From contig JAODMF010000006.1 in NCBI GenBank assembly GCA_025464095.1, forward strand, positions 1 to 53,435: a stretch of 53,435 nt of DNA. Direction: 5' to 3'. The position numbers were made by a program, and so were the translations under genes. A model generated the notes under the pieces. The model was given only the letters and a program-made list of their open reading frames with translations, was not told the origin of the DNA and ran no database searches. The DNA comes from Glaciihabitans sp. GTDB taxonomy: Bacteria > Actinomycetota > Actinomycetes > Actinomycetales > Microbacteriaceae. This document shows positions 7,855 to 16,168 of the stretch, piece after piece (the stretch's first letter is position 1; each line of letters starts with the position of its first letter).

Positions 7855-9588
7855 ATGCCCCGTCTTCGATTGGCACTCGCCCAGACAAACCCCGTTCTCG
7901 GAGACCTGAGGGGCAATTCCGCCCAGGTCGTCGAGGCCGCCCGCGCCGCATCCGCCGCTGGAGCCGACCTGCTGGCCGTCGGCGAGATGGCCCTTTCCGG
8001 CTACCCGATCGAGGACCTCGCGTCACGCCCCAGCTTCCTGCGGGATGCACACAACGCGGTACTTCGTCTGGCCAAGGAGCTGCAGGATGCCGGCCTCGGC
8101 CACCTGCCCGTGATCGTCGGGCACCCGGACGGCCCGTTTGAACCCCGGCTGCTCGGCACCAGCAACGCTCCGACGGCGATCGCTCAGAACTGCGCGAGCG
8201 TGCTGCAGGGCGGCCATGTGAAGGCCCGCTACGCGAAGCACCACCTGCCGAACTACTCCGTCTTCGACGAGTACCGGATCTTCATTCCCGGCGATGAGCT
8301 GCTCGTGCTGCGCATCAAGGGCGTCGATGTCGCCGTTATCGTGTGCGAAGACCTGTGGCGCGACGGAGGTCCGCTCGGACGCGTGCTCGAGGCGGACGCC
8401 GGCGTGCTCGTCGTCATCAACGCCTCCCCGTTCGAGCGCGATAAAGACGAGGTGCGACTCCCGCTCGTGACCCGCCGCGCGACCGAAACCGACACGATCG
8501 TCGCCTACGTGAATATCGTCGGCGGCCAGGATGACCTGGTCTTCGATGGCGACAGCGTCGTCGTCGATGGCGAGGGCAGCATCCTCGCCCGCGCTCCGCA
8601 GTTCGAGGAACACCTGTTGATCGTTGACGTGGATGCCGCTGCCGCGACCGACAGCGACCTGCCCGACAGTGTTGCCAGGGTTACCCTCGCTGATACCCCT
8701 GCCGCCCCGGATACGACGGGCGTCGACGTTGCCGTGCCGCCGGATGACCACGAGCAAGTATGGAACGCTCTCGTGCTGGGCCTGCGCGACTACGTGCGGA
8801 AGAACCGGTTCTCGAGCGTCATTCTCGGCCTCTCCGGCGGCATCGACTCGGCCGTGTGCGCCGCGCTGGCGGCCGATGCGATCGGAGCGTCCAACGTCTA
8901 CGGGGTCAGCATGCCCAGCCGCTACAGCTCGGAGGGGTCACGGTCAGACGCCGACGTTCTGGCCGAGAACATCGGCCTGCAGTACTCGGTCGAGCCGATC
9001 GCCGACCTCGTGACACCGATCGAGGATCAGCTGGGGCTGACCGGTGTGGCCGCGGAGAACCTGCAGGCGCGCATCCGGGGCGGCATTATTCTCATGGGCC
9101 TGTCGAACATGCACGGCCACCTCGTGCTGACCACCGGAAACAAGACCGAGCTGTCGGTGGGCTATTCGACCATCTACGGCGATTCCGCCGGTGGATTCGC
9201 TCCCATCAAAGACGTTCCGAAGCTGCTCGTCTGGGAGTTGGCGCGCTGGCGCAATGCGTTCGCCGCTACGCGCGATGAGACTCCCCCGATTCCGGTGAAC
9301 TCGATCGAGAAGCCGCCCAGCGCCGAGCTTCGGCCCGACCAGACCGACCAGGACACCCTGCCGCCCTACGAGGTTCTCGACGCGATTCTGGACGCATACG
9401 TCACCCGCGCGCTCGGTCGCGAGGATGTCATCGCCCTCGGTTTCGATGAGGAGACGGTCGACTTCGTCACGAAGCTCGTCGACCATTCCGAATGGAAACG
9501 GCGACAGGGTGCGATCGGCCCCAAGATCAGCGGGATGGCGTTCGGTCGCGACCGTCGCCTGCCGATCACCTACCGGCCGACGGTCTAG
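7855..9588 (+). CDS. nadE: Glutamine-dependent NAD+ synthetase
   Basis: 577 residues. The N-terminal nitrilase-type glutaminase domain (about 1-265) has the full triad Glu44, Lys128 and Cys164 (VIVCEDLW). The C-terminal ATP-pyrophosphatase domain starts near residue 300 and carries the P-loop SGGIDS at 327-332 and TGNKTELSVGYST. Together they make NAD from deamido-NAD using glutamine nitrogen, tying NAD synthesis to the neighbouring glutamine synthetases. The open frame extends far upstream over glnA2, but the ATG at 7855 begins the conserved MPRLRLALAQ and has a -10 box 7 nt before it. The last 23 nt overlap the convergent DinB-like gene. Confidence 0.96.
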   Translation: MPRLRLALAQTNPVLGDLRGNSAQVVEAARAASAAGADLLAVGEMALSGYPIEDLASRPSFLRDAHNAVLRLAKELQDAGLGHLPVIVGHPDGPFEPRLLGTSNAPTAIAQNCASVLQGGHVKARYAKHHLPNYSVFDEYRIFIPGDELLVLRIKGVDVAVIVCEDLWRDGGPLGRVLEADAGVLVVINASPFERDKDEVRLPLVTRRATETDTIVAYVNIVGGQDDLVFDGDSVVVDGEGSILARAPQFEEHLLIVDVDAAAATDSDLPDSVARVTLADTPAAPDTTGVDVAVPPDDHEQVWNALVLGLRDYVRKNRFSSVILGLSGGIDSAVCAALAADAIGASNVYGVSMPSRYSSEGSRSDADVLAENIGLQYSVEPIADLVTPIEDQLGLTGVAAENLQARIRGGIILMGLSNMHGHLVLTTGNKTELSVGYSTIYGDSAGGFAPIKDVPKLLVWELARWRNAFAATRDETPPIPVNSIEKPPSAELRPDQTDQDTLPPYEVLDAILDAYVTRALGREDVIALGFDEETVDFVTKLVDHSEWKRRQGAIGPKISGMAFGRDRRLPITYRPTV

Positions 9589-10216
9589 CGCCCTGCAGCA
9601 GCTGGCGGATGGTCGCCAGCTGACCGCGCTCGTGCCAGGCCAGGCGCCGGAGCAGCTTCACCGTCGTCCACTCTTCGCCACCCGAGATGTTGGAAAGCGG
9701 ATGATCGGGCAGGGCAAGCAGTTCCGCGCGGACGTGCACGGCGGATGCCGCGAGTTCGGTTCGCAGGTCTTCGGTCGGCTCCCGGCGGGCCAGCCCGAGC
9801 GCCGGAAGGTAATCGCGGCTCTCGGTATCGGCAATGTGCTGGAACAGTTGCCGCGGCGTCTGCCCGCTCGCCGAGTTGTTGGGGTGCCGGTGCGGATCCT
9901 CCCAGTCGAGCTGCTCGTCTGTGGCGGCGTCGAAGAGGGCGAGCGTTTCGCTGCGGGCGGCGGCGAGGATCGCCATGGTGATGGCTCGCTCGGCGGCGGT
10001 GGCCGGCATCCGGTCGCGGTCGAACGCCCGCTCGTCGCCGTCGATGCGCTCGACGACGACGTCTACCGGCTGGCCAGTCAGGCGCTCGAGTTCGGCAACA
10101 GCGGCGGCCTCGGTGCGGCCCTGCCCGGCCACGCCCCAGTGCGCAAGGTCGAATGACCACGCGGCGACACCGCCGATGGTCGCCAGGTTGACGCCGGTCT
10201 CCACGTATGCGAACAC
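9566..10216 (-). CDS. DinB-like helical-bundle protein
   Basis: 216 residues. Features such as QLFQHIADTESRDYLPALG in the middle and EEWTTVKLLRRLAWHERGQLATIRQL at the end match DinB/YfiT-like four-helix proteins, many of which are thiol S-transferases or damage-inducible proteins of unknown substrate. The first ~60 residues form a small extra domain rich in acidic residues. The start is a GTG at 10216 with TAGGCT 7 nt before it (leaderless). It is divergent from panB with only 23 nt between start codons, and it overlaps the nadE 3' end by 23 nt. Confidence 0.75.
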   Translation of the reverse strand: MFAYVETGVNLATIGGVAAWSFDLAHWGVAGQGRTEAAAVAELERLTGQPVDVVVERIDGDERAFDRDRMPATAAERAITMAILAAARSETLALFDAATDEQLDWEDPHRHPNNSASGQTPRQLFQHIADTESRDYLPALGLARREPTEDLRTELAASAVHVRAELLALPDHPLSNISGGEEWTTVKLLRRLAWHERGQLATIRQLLQGARPSAGR

Positions 10217-10223
10217 ATCCGCC

Positions 10224-10229
10224 AGCCTA
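10224..10229 (-). promoter_or_regulatory. -10 box TAGGCT for leaderless DinB-like gene
   Basis: Read on the minus strand, TAGGCT is followed by 7 nt and the GTG at 10216. It overlaps by 2 bp the panB -10 box on the other strand. Confidence 0.55.
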
Positions 10230-10233
10230 GACT
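10228..10233 (+). promoter_or_regulatory. -10 box TAGACT for leaderless panB
   Basis: TAGACT followed by 6 nt and the panB ATG at 10240. It shares bases 10228-10229 with the divergent -10 box. Confidence 0.55.
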
Positions 10234-10239
10234 TGGCCC

Positions 10240-11067
10240 ATGGCAGAGCAGTCGGCCCCAGCGGGCCCGAAAAAGGTCCGCACCCGACACTTTCAGAATG
10301 CGAAAGAGCAGGGCATCAAGATCACGGGGCTCACGAGCTATGACCAGCTCACGGCGTCCATTTTCGATGCTGCCGGAATCGACTTCCTGCTCGTGGGTGA
10401 CTCCGCGGGCAATAACGTGTACGGCTACGACACGACTCTTCCGATCACCGTCGACGAGCTGATCCCGTTGGTTCGCGCTGTCGCGGGCGCAGCTCATCGG
10501 GCGTTCGTCGTCGCCGACATGCCGTTCGGTTCATACGAGACCAGCGCAGATGAGGCCCTGCATACGGCTTTCCGCTTCATGAAGGAGACGGGCGCCCACG
10601 CGGTCAAGCTCGAGGGTGGCGTGCGCAGCGCAGAACAGATCCGGCGGATCGTTTCCGCGGGCATCCCCGTCATGGCCCACATCGGATTCACGCCGCAGAG
10701 CGAGCACGGGCTGGGCGGCCACGTGATCCAGGGCCGTGGCGCACAGCTCGAGCAGCTTCTCGCCGATGCGCACGCGGTGGAGGATGCCGGCGCGTTCTCG
10801 GTTGTGCTGGAGATGGTGCCGGCCGAGGCCGCCCGCCAGGTCACCGAGCAGCTGAAGATTCCCACCATCAGCGTCGGCGCAGGCCCGCACACCACCGGTC
10901 AGCTTCTCGTCTGGACCGACTGGGCCGGGCTCACGACCGGTCGCATCCCGAAGTTCGTCAAGCAGTACGCCAACCTCGCCGGGGTGCTCACGGATGCCGT
11001 GACCGCGTTCCGCGCGGATGTCGACTCCGGCAGCTACCCGGGCCCCGAGCACTCGTACGACGAGTGA
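10240..11067 (+). CDS. panB: 3-methyl-2-oxobutanoate hydroxymethyltransferase (ketopantoate synthesis)
   Basis: 275 residues, the usual PanB length. The enzyme transfers a hydroxymethyl group from methylenetetrahydrofolate to 2-oxoisovalerate, the first committed step of pantothenate and CoA synthesis. Typical motifs are [33 protein letters not shown] (Mg-binding aspartate), VKLEGG and HIGFTPQ. The start at ATG 10240 has a -10 box 6 nt upstream and no ribosome binding site. It converges on a small conserved gene. Confidence 0.96.
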   Translation: MAEQSAPAGPKKVRTRHFQNAKEQGIKITGLTSYDQLTASIFDAAGIDFLLVGDSAGNNVYGYDTTLPITVDELIPLVRAVAGAAHRAFVVADMPFGSYETSADEALHTAFRFMKETGAHAVKLEGGVRSAEQIRRIVSAGIPVMAHIGFTPQSEHGLGGHVIQGRGAQLEQLLADAHAVEDAGAFSVVLEMVPAEAARQVTEQLKIPTISVGAGPHTTGQLLVWTDWAGLTTGRIPKFVKQYANLAGVLTDAVTAFRADVDSGSYPGPEHSYDE

Positions 11068-11103
11068 CCGCCTTTGCGCCCGGGACAACGGCGCCCGCGC
11101 GCA

Positions 11104-11122
11104 GGCGCCCTGGGTGGGCGCT
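11104..11122. terminator. Short GC hairpin between convergent panB and small ORF
   Basis: GCGCCC-TGGGT-GGGCGC forms a 6-bp stem in the 66-nt gap between convergent stops. There is no T tail, so intrinsic termination is only possible. Confidence 0.3.
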
Positions 11123-11133
11123 AGCGGCAGTGC

Positions 11134-11307
11134 TCAGTCGTCGGCGGACGCATCCTCCGCGGCCCATTTGCGGGCTCGCTCGGCGATGATCTCCGGAGCG
11201 CGCGCTGCATCCTCGCGACTGTCGAACGGGCCATCGCGGTCCGAGCCGAGCGATTGCGCGCCCTCTTCGACCTCGCCGGTCTTGTGGTTGTACCACCACT
11301 GCGTCAT
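11134..11307 (-). CDS. Small conserved protein beside map
   Basis: 57 residues beginning [16 protein letters not shown] and ending in an acidic tail; the tryptophan pair followed by Y-N-H-K-T-G looks like a short WW/SPOR-like fold. I recognise it as a recurrent small actinobacterial hypothetical but know no function. The reading frame extends to 11325, but AGGAG lies 6 nt before the ATG at 11307, which fixes the start. It is divergent from map with 32 nt between start codons. Confidence 0.75.
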   Translation of the reverse strand: MTQWWYNHKTGEVEEGAQSLGSDRDGPFDSREDAARAPEIIAERARKWAAEDASADD

Positions 11308-11326
11308 TGCGTGCTCCTTCGCCAAC

Positions 11327-11332
11327 TAAAAT
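11327..11332 (+). promoter_or_regulatory. -10 box TAAAAT for leaderless map
   Basis: TAAAAT followed by 7 nt and the map ATG at 11340, with no Shine-Dalgarno. Confidence 0.6.
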
Positions 11333-11339
11333 CGATCCT

Positions 11340-12206
11340 ATGCCTCGGGATTCCAATGGACACCTCACCCCGGGCCGCATCTCCCCCGCTCGACCGGTGC
11401 CCGCGAGCATCCCGCGCCCGGAGTATGTGGGTCGCCCTGGCCCGACGGAATTCACCGGCTCGGATATCTACCCCTCCGGCCAGATCGAACTCATCCGCGA
11501 GTCCGGCCGCATCGCCGCGCAAGCCGTCGAAGCGGTCGGCGCGGCCATCCGGCCGGGAGTGAGCACCGATGAACTGGATGCGATCGCCCACGAATTCCTG
11601 GTCGCGCACGGCGCATACCCGTCCACCCTCGGCTACCGCGGATTCCCGAAGTCCTGCTGCACGTCGCTCAACGAGGTGATTTGCCACGGCATCCCTGACG
11701 ACACGGTGATCGAGGACGGCGACATCGTCAACATCGACATCACCGCGTTCAAAAACGGAGTGCACGGCGACCTGAACAAGACCTTCATCGCCGGAAACGC
11801 GAGCCAGGAAGCTGTCGATCTCATCGACCGCACCCGGGAGGCGCTGGCGCGGGGCATCAAGGCCGTGGCGCCCGGACGACAGGTAAACGTCATCGGACGA
11901 GCCATCGAGTCCTACGCGAAACGGTTTGGCTACGGCGTGGTGCGCGACTTCACCGGCCACGGCGTCGGTACGGCGTTCCACTCCGGGCTGATCATCCCCC
12001 ACTACGACGCGGCGCCGAACTTTGCCGACGTGATGGAGGTCGGAATGGTGTTCACCATCGAGCCGATGTTGACCCTTGGCGGCTTCGAGTGGGAGATGTG
12101 GGAGGACGACTGGACAGTCACCACTCGCGACAAGAGTCTCACCGCGCAGTTCGAACACACCCTCGTCGTCACCGAATCGGGCGCCGAAATTCTCACGCTC
12201 CCGTAG
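11340..12206 (+). CDS. map: Type I methionine aminopeptidase
   Basis: 288 residues with a ~40-residue N-terminal extension before the catalytic domain, common in actinobacterial MetAP1c. It removes the initiator methionine from nascent proteins. Metal ligands of the pita-bread fold are visible: the two aspartates in NIDITAF and HGDLNKT, histidine in [11 protein letters not shown], and glutamates in FTIEPML and FEHTLVVT. The frame is open 11 codons further upstream, but the ATG at 11340 sits 7 nt after a TAAAAT box and is preferred. ppgK follows 42 nt downstream. Confidence 0.95.
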   Translation: MPRDSNGHLTPGRISPARPVPASIPRPEYVGRPGPTEFTGSDIYPSGQIELIRESGRIAAQAVEAVGAAIRPGVSTDELDAIAHEFLVAHGAYPSTLGYRGFPKSCCTSLNEVICHGIPDDTVIEDGDIVNIDITAFKNGVHGDLNKTFIAGNASQEAVDLIDRTREALARGIKAVAPGRQVNVIGRAIESYAKRFGYGVVRDFTGHGVGTAFHSGLIIPHYDAAPNFADVMEVGMVFTIEPMLTLGGFEWEMWEDDWTVTTRDKSLTAQFEHTLVVTESGAEILTLP

Positions 12207-12248
12207 ATTCAATTCACCAATGAGCGCACAACGAGCAAGGACATACGC

Positions 12249-13040
12249 ATGACCACAGCAGTTGGTATCGACATTGGCGGAACCGGAATCAAGGGCGCGC
12301 TCGTCGACGTCGACACAGGTGAGTTGCTGAGCGACCGGATCAAGGTGCCGACCCCGGCGGGCGGCGAACCGGATGCGATCGTGCAGACGGTCGTCGAGCT
12401 CATCGCGTCGCTCAAGGTCGACGATTCCGTTCCCGTCGGCGTGTGTTTTCCCGCCGTGGTCGTGCATGGCACCACGCTGTCTGCGGCCAACGTCTCGAAG
12501 AAGTGGATCGGGCTGGAAGCCGAGAAGCTGTTCGAGAAGGCCCTTGGCCGCGACATCCACTTCGTCAACGACGCGGATGCCGCGGGCGTCGCCGAAGTGC
12601 GATACGGCGCCGCGAAGGGCGTGCCGGGGCTCATCCTGCTCACCACGCTCGGCACCGGCATCGGTTCGGCGCTGATCTACAACGGCGTTCTCGTTCCGAA
12701 CTCCGAACTCGGGCACATCGAGGTCGACGGCAAGGATGCCGAGAAGCGCGCTTCGTACCATGCCAAGGAGAAGAACGACCTCAGTTGGGAGCGGTGGGCG
12801 CAGCGCCTGCAGTCCTACTACGAGCATCTCATCGCGCTGTTCCACCCCGACCTGTTCATCGTGGGCGGCGGCGTCTCCAAGCAGTTCGAGGACTTCCTGC
12901 CGCTGCTGAAGCTCGACACCAAGATCGTGCCGGCACAGCTGCGCAACAACGCCGGCATCATGGGCGCTGCGGCGCTCGCGATCCGAGACGATTTCTCCAC
13001 CCCGGCCAAGACGCCGATCGCCGAGCACCCCCGCTCCTGA
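12249..13040 (+). CDS. ppgK: Polyphosphate glucokinase (ROK family)
   Basis: 263 residues. The N-terminal GIDIGGTGIKG phosphate-binding motif (6-16), the catalytic VNDADAAG (Asp108/Asp110 region) and TTLGTGIGSAL identify a ROK kinase. The close fit to actinobacterial PpgK, including the GHIEVDGKDAEKRAS segment, indicates polyphosphate or ATP-dependent phosphorylation of glucose. In families with little PTS glucose uptake this feeds glycolysis and uses stored polyphosphate. Start ATG 12249 has AAGGA about 8 nt upstream. It follows map in the same direction. Confidence 0.93.
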   Translation: MTTAVGIDIGGTGIKGALVDVDTGELLSDRIKVPTPAGGEPDAIVQTVVELIASLKVDDSVPVGVCFPAVVVHGTTLSAANVSKKWIGLEAEKLFEKALGRDIHFVNDADAAGVAEVRYGAAKGVPGLILLTTLGTGIGSALIYNGVLVPNSELGHIEVDGKDAEKRASYHAKEKNDLSWERWAQRLQSYYEHLIALFHPDLFIVGGGVSKQFEDFLPLLKLDTKIVPAQLRNNAGIMGAAALAIRDDFSTPAKTPIAEHPRS

Positions 13041-13093
13041 CTCGAGCGTGTGGCTTGCGGGCGGAGTGCCCGTTCGGCTTCCGGCAGAGCAGA

Positions 13094-13112
13094 ATAGGGC
13101 AGCCTTTCCTCG
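13094..13112 (+). promoter_or_regulatory. Possible DtxR/IdeR-like iron box
   Basis: The 19-bp stretch contains TAGG, AG, CT and CCT at the positions of the DtxR/IdeR consensus TTAGGTTAGGCTAACCTAA, matching about 11 of 19. It lies 36 nt before a VIT-family iron/manganese transporter gene, which makes iron control plausible but unproven. Confidence 0.3.
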
Positions 13113-13148
13113 CTAGCGCAGCGCACGGCGGAGTGCTTTGCTTGCAGA

Positions 13149-13889
13149 ATGTCAGTTCTGCCCCACGGTGTCGCCAAGCTCTTCGCCCGCGAGGAGCCGC
13201 GCCAGGCTCCGGGCATCGCGAGCCGCCTGAACTGGCTTCGCGCCGGGGTTCTCGGTGCGAATGACGGCATCGTCTCGGTGGCGGCGATTGTCGTCGGAGT
13301 CGCGGGAGCGACATCCGGAATCGTGCCCATTGCGATTGCCGGACTGGCCGGCCTCGTCGGTGGCGCTGTCTCGATGGCGCTCGGCGAGTACGTCTCGGTG
13401 AGCAGCGCCCGTGACAGCCAGCGCGCGATCATCGCACGCGAAAGGGAGGCCCTGGCCACGCATCCAGAGCGCGAACTCGCCAAGCTTGCCGGCCTCTACG
13501 AGGCCAAGGGCCTGACCCCGGAAACGGCGCAGCAGGTGGCAGCCGAACTGTCCGAACGCGACGCGCTGGCAGCGCACCTGCAGGCCGAACTGAACATCGA
13601 CGAGGATGACGTGGCGAGCCCCTGGCACGCCGCGATTGCATCCGCGGTCGCCTTCACTCTCGGGGCGATCCTCCCGATGCTCGCGATCCTCCTGCCGCCC
13701 GCGCCCATCCGCATCCCGGTGACCTTCGCAGCGGTGCTCGTCGCGCTTGCGATCACCGGTGCGACCAGCGCGAAGATCGGCGGCAGCCCGGTTCTGCGTC
13801 CCACCATTCGCGTGCTGGTCGGAGGCGCGCTCGCCCTGACCGCGACGTTCCTGGTCGGCACGCTGCTCAACACCAGCGGCATCGTCTAG
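13149..13889 (+). CDS. VIT1/CCC1 family iron/manganese transporter
   Basis: 246-residue VIT-family protein. Paired N-terminal membrane helices carry the family signature LRAGVLGANDGIVSVAA, then AVSMALGEYVSVSSARD leads into a cytoplasmic acidic helix-rich insert (about 90-160), and three more helices follow. Eukaryotic relatives move Fe2+ and Mn2+ into vacuoles; bacterial ones are thought to export the metals across the cytoplasmic membrane. There is no N-terminal ferritin-like domain. No clear ribosome binding site precedes the ATG. A possible iron-regulator box is upstream. Confidence 0.85.
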   Translation: MSVLPHGVAKLFAREEPRQAPGIASRLNWLRAGVLGANDGIVSVAAIVVGVAGATSGIVPIAIAGLAGLVGGAVSMALGEYVSVSSARDSQRAIIAREREALATHPERELAKLAGLYEAKGLTPETAQQVAAELSERDALAAHLQAELNIDEDDVASPWHAAIASAVAFTLGAILPMLAILLPPAPIRIPVTFAAVLVALAITGATSAKIGGSPVLRPTIRVLVGGALALTATFLVGTLLNTSGIV

Positions 13890-14019
13890 CTACTCGGCTT
13901 CAGGCTCGAGTCTCGAATCGCGCCGCTGATCGCGCCTGTCCCCAAGCCAGGGGAAGACGTGGTTGGGTATGAGGATGAGCACCCCACACCGACCAGCGCG
14001 AACCGCACGGTGAGCTGAG

Positions 14020-14706
14020 ATGACCGCCCGAATTCTCGTTGTGGAAGATGACGAAACGATGGGACGCCTGCTCGACCGCGGCCTGACCGCGGAGGGCTAT
14101 GAGGTGGAGTGGGTCACCAATGGGGTAGACGCCCTCATCGCGGCGAAGACGACCGAGTTTGCCGCAGCGGCCATTGATGTGATGCTCCCCCAGATGACCG
14201 GGTTCGAGATCTGTCGGCACCTGCGCAACAGCGGCAACCTGCTGCCGGTGCTCCTGCTTACCGCGCGCGACGCTATCGAGGATCGCGTCTATGGCCTGGA
14301 CGCCGGGGCGGACGACTACCTGACCAAGCCCTTCGCTTTCGCGGAATTGAGCGCACGCATCCGGGCCCTGGTCCGCCGTGATTCTGCCTCGCTGAAGTCG
14401 GTCATCCGGATCGGCACCCTCGAGCTCGATATTCAATCGGTGCGTGGCACGATGTCCGGCAAGCCGCTCCCGCTGAGTACCAAAGAGTTCTCCCTGCTGC
14501 GGCTTCTGGCCTCTCGAGCGGGCGAGGTCGTCAGTCGAGCCGAGATTCTCGAGGAGGTGTGGGGCACCACGCACCACATCGATCCGACGGTCGTCGACCA
14601 GTACGTGAGCTACCTTCGGCGAAAGATCGACCCGCAGGCGGCGGGAGTGGCCATCCACACCGTGCGAGGCGCTGGATACAGCCTTTCCGAGACCGGAGAG
14701 GACTAG
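14020..14706 (+). CDS. OmpR/PhoB-family response regulator
   Basis: 228 residues. The receiver domain (1-115) has VVEDDE, the phosphoacceptor Asp53 in IDVMLPQ, the Thr in LLTARDA and the Lys in YLTKPF. The winged-helix DNA-binding domain (about 130-225) has STKEFSLLRLL, VVSRAEILEEVWG and YVSYLRRKID. It is co-transcribed with the histidine kinase 3 nt downstream. Its target is unknown, but the co-directional redox genes after the kinase are the obvious candidates. Confidence 0.93.
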   Translation: MTARILVVEDDETMGRLLDRGLTAEGYEVEWVTNGVDALIAAKTTEFAAAAIDVMLPQMTGFEICRHLRNSGNLLPVLLLTARDAIEDRVYGLDAGADDYLTKPFAFAELSARIRALVRRDSASLKSVIRIGTLELDIQSVRGTMSGKPLPLSTKEFSLLRLLASRAGEVVSRAEILEEVWGTTHHIDPTVVDQYVSYLRRKIDPQAAGVAIHTVRGAGYSLSETGED

Positions 14707-14709
14707 CTC

Positions 14710-16065
14710 GTGCGTCGGCTCAGCGTTCGCGCCCGAATTACGATCGGCAGCCTGCTCGTCGCGGTGCTGCTGTTTACCCTCGCGTTCGCGATCATCCGCA
14801 TCCAGGTCGACGGGCTCCTCACGGCCGTGAACACGACTCTCGCGGAGGCCGACCTTGCGTCGTTCCGACAGGATGTGCTCTCCCAGCCGCTGGAACCGGT
14901 CGACCCCCCGGCCAACGGCTCGCTCGTGTATGTGCGGAGCCCGAGCGGTGCCGTGCAGGTGAACACCATGCCGCACGACATCCATCTCGTGGTGAACGGC
15001 CGACCGGCCGCAAACGAGCAATTCACGACCAAAACCGACGAGAACGTGCGGTTCGTCGTCGTCGGATATCGGGTGAACACCTCAGCGGGCACCTGGTCGA
15101 TGTGGGCCGCGCGAAGTGAAGAGCCCACCGACTTGGCTTTGAGCGGGCTCGACCGTGTGCTGCTGATCAGCCTGCTGGTGTTGCTGGCCGGGTTCGCGGT
15201 CGCATCCTGGCTGCTTGCGTCCGCCGCCCTGCGACCGGTGGCGCGGCTTCGAACCCGGGCCGAAACACTCTCGGTCGACGACCAGGACGTGCGACTGCCC
15301 ATCGGCGAAGCACGCGACGAACTGGCGGAGTTGGCGCGCACGCTGAACGACTTTCTCGACCGCGTCAGCCAGTCGACCCAGCGGGAGAAGCAGATTGTTT
15401 CGGATGCCGCCCACGAGATGCGCACACCACTGGCCGCGCTCCGAACCCAACTCGAACTCGCCCATGATGATTTCGGGAACGCGGCTGAGCTGGAGCGGCA
15501 GATCGTCTCGGCCGAATGGTCGGTTGCGCGCCTGTCGTCGCTGGCAGACAACCTGCTCGAACTGTCTCGCCTCGACGCTGGGGCATCGGGCGCTGCTTCC
15601 GCCTCGACCGATGAGCTCACCTCCGAGCTGCTTTCCGCTGTCGATCGAGCGCGGCTGGTTGCGCTCCCGCGCAGCGTTGAGGTGACGTTCTCTATCGACC
15701 AGCCCGGACAAGACGCCGGCCGCGTGGCCATTGACGCCGGGGCCTTCGGTCGAATCTGCGACAACCTGTTGTCCAACGCGGTCGCCGCGGTCGCAACGGG
15801 AGGAGCTATCGAGGCGAGCCTGCACGTGACAAGAACCAGCGTCCGGCTGGTCGTGACGGACGACGGACCGGGCATGCCCGCCGACTTCATCCCCCGCGCG
15901 TTCGAACGATTTGCCCGCCCGGATGACTCCCGAACCTCTGCCACCGGCGGCAGCGGTCTGGGCCTTGCACTCGTGCACGCCATCGTCGTGGCGGCGGGAG
16001 GAACGGCGCTGCTGCGCAATCGTGATCGCGGCCTCGAAGTGGAAATCGTCCTGCCGAAGATGTGA
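14710..16065 (+). CDS. Sensor histidine kinase
   Basis: 451 residues starting at GTG 14710. The order is: first membrane helix about 10-30, an extracytoplasmic sensor region about 31-145 of no recognised family, second helix about 148-172, a HAMP linker, the dimerisation H-box SDAAHEMRTPLAAL with His235, then the ATPase domain with N box NLLSNAV, DDGPGMP and GGSGLGLALVHA. It phosphorylates the response regulator encoded immediately upstream. Nothing in the sensor region shows a redox cofactor site, so the signal cannot be inferred. Confidence 0.93.
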   Translation: MRRLSVRARITIGSLLVAVLLFTLAFAIIRIQVDGLLTAVNTTLAEADLASFRQDVLSQPLEPVDPPANGSLVYVRSPSGAVQVNTMPHDIHLVVNGRPAANEQFTTKTDENVRFVVVGYRVNTSAGTWSMWAARSEEPTDLALSGLDRVLLISLLVLLAGFAVASWLLASAALRPVARLRTRAETLSVDDQDVRLPIGEARDELAELARTLNDFLDRVSQSTQREKQIVSDAAHEMRTPLAALRTQLELAHDDFGNAAELERQIVSAEWSVARLSSLADNLLELSRLDAGASGAASASTDELTSELLSAVDRARLVALPRSVEVTFSIDQPGQDAGRVAIDAGAFGRICDNLLSNAVAAVATGGAIEASLHVTRTSVRLVVTDDGPGMPADFIPRAFERFARPDDSRTSATGGSGLGLALVHAIVVAAGGTALLRNRDRGLEVEIVLPKM

Positions 16066-16168
16066 GAAGTCACACGCCGGTGCGCCTCCGTTCCAAGGGG
16101 GTACATAGGCACCACACCCATTCTGAATAGGTACTCGCCACCAGCGGCGGGTCGTATGGAGCGGGAAC

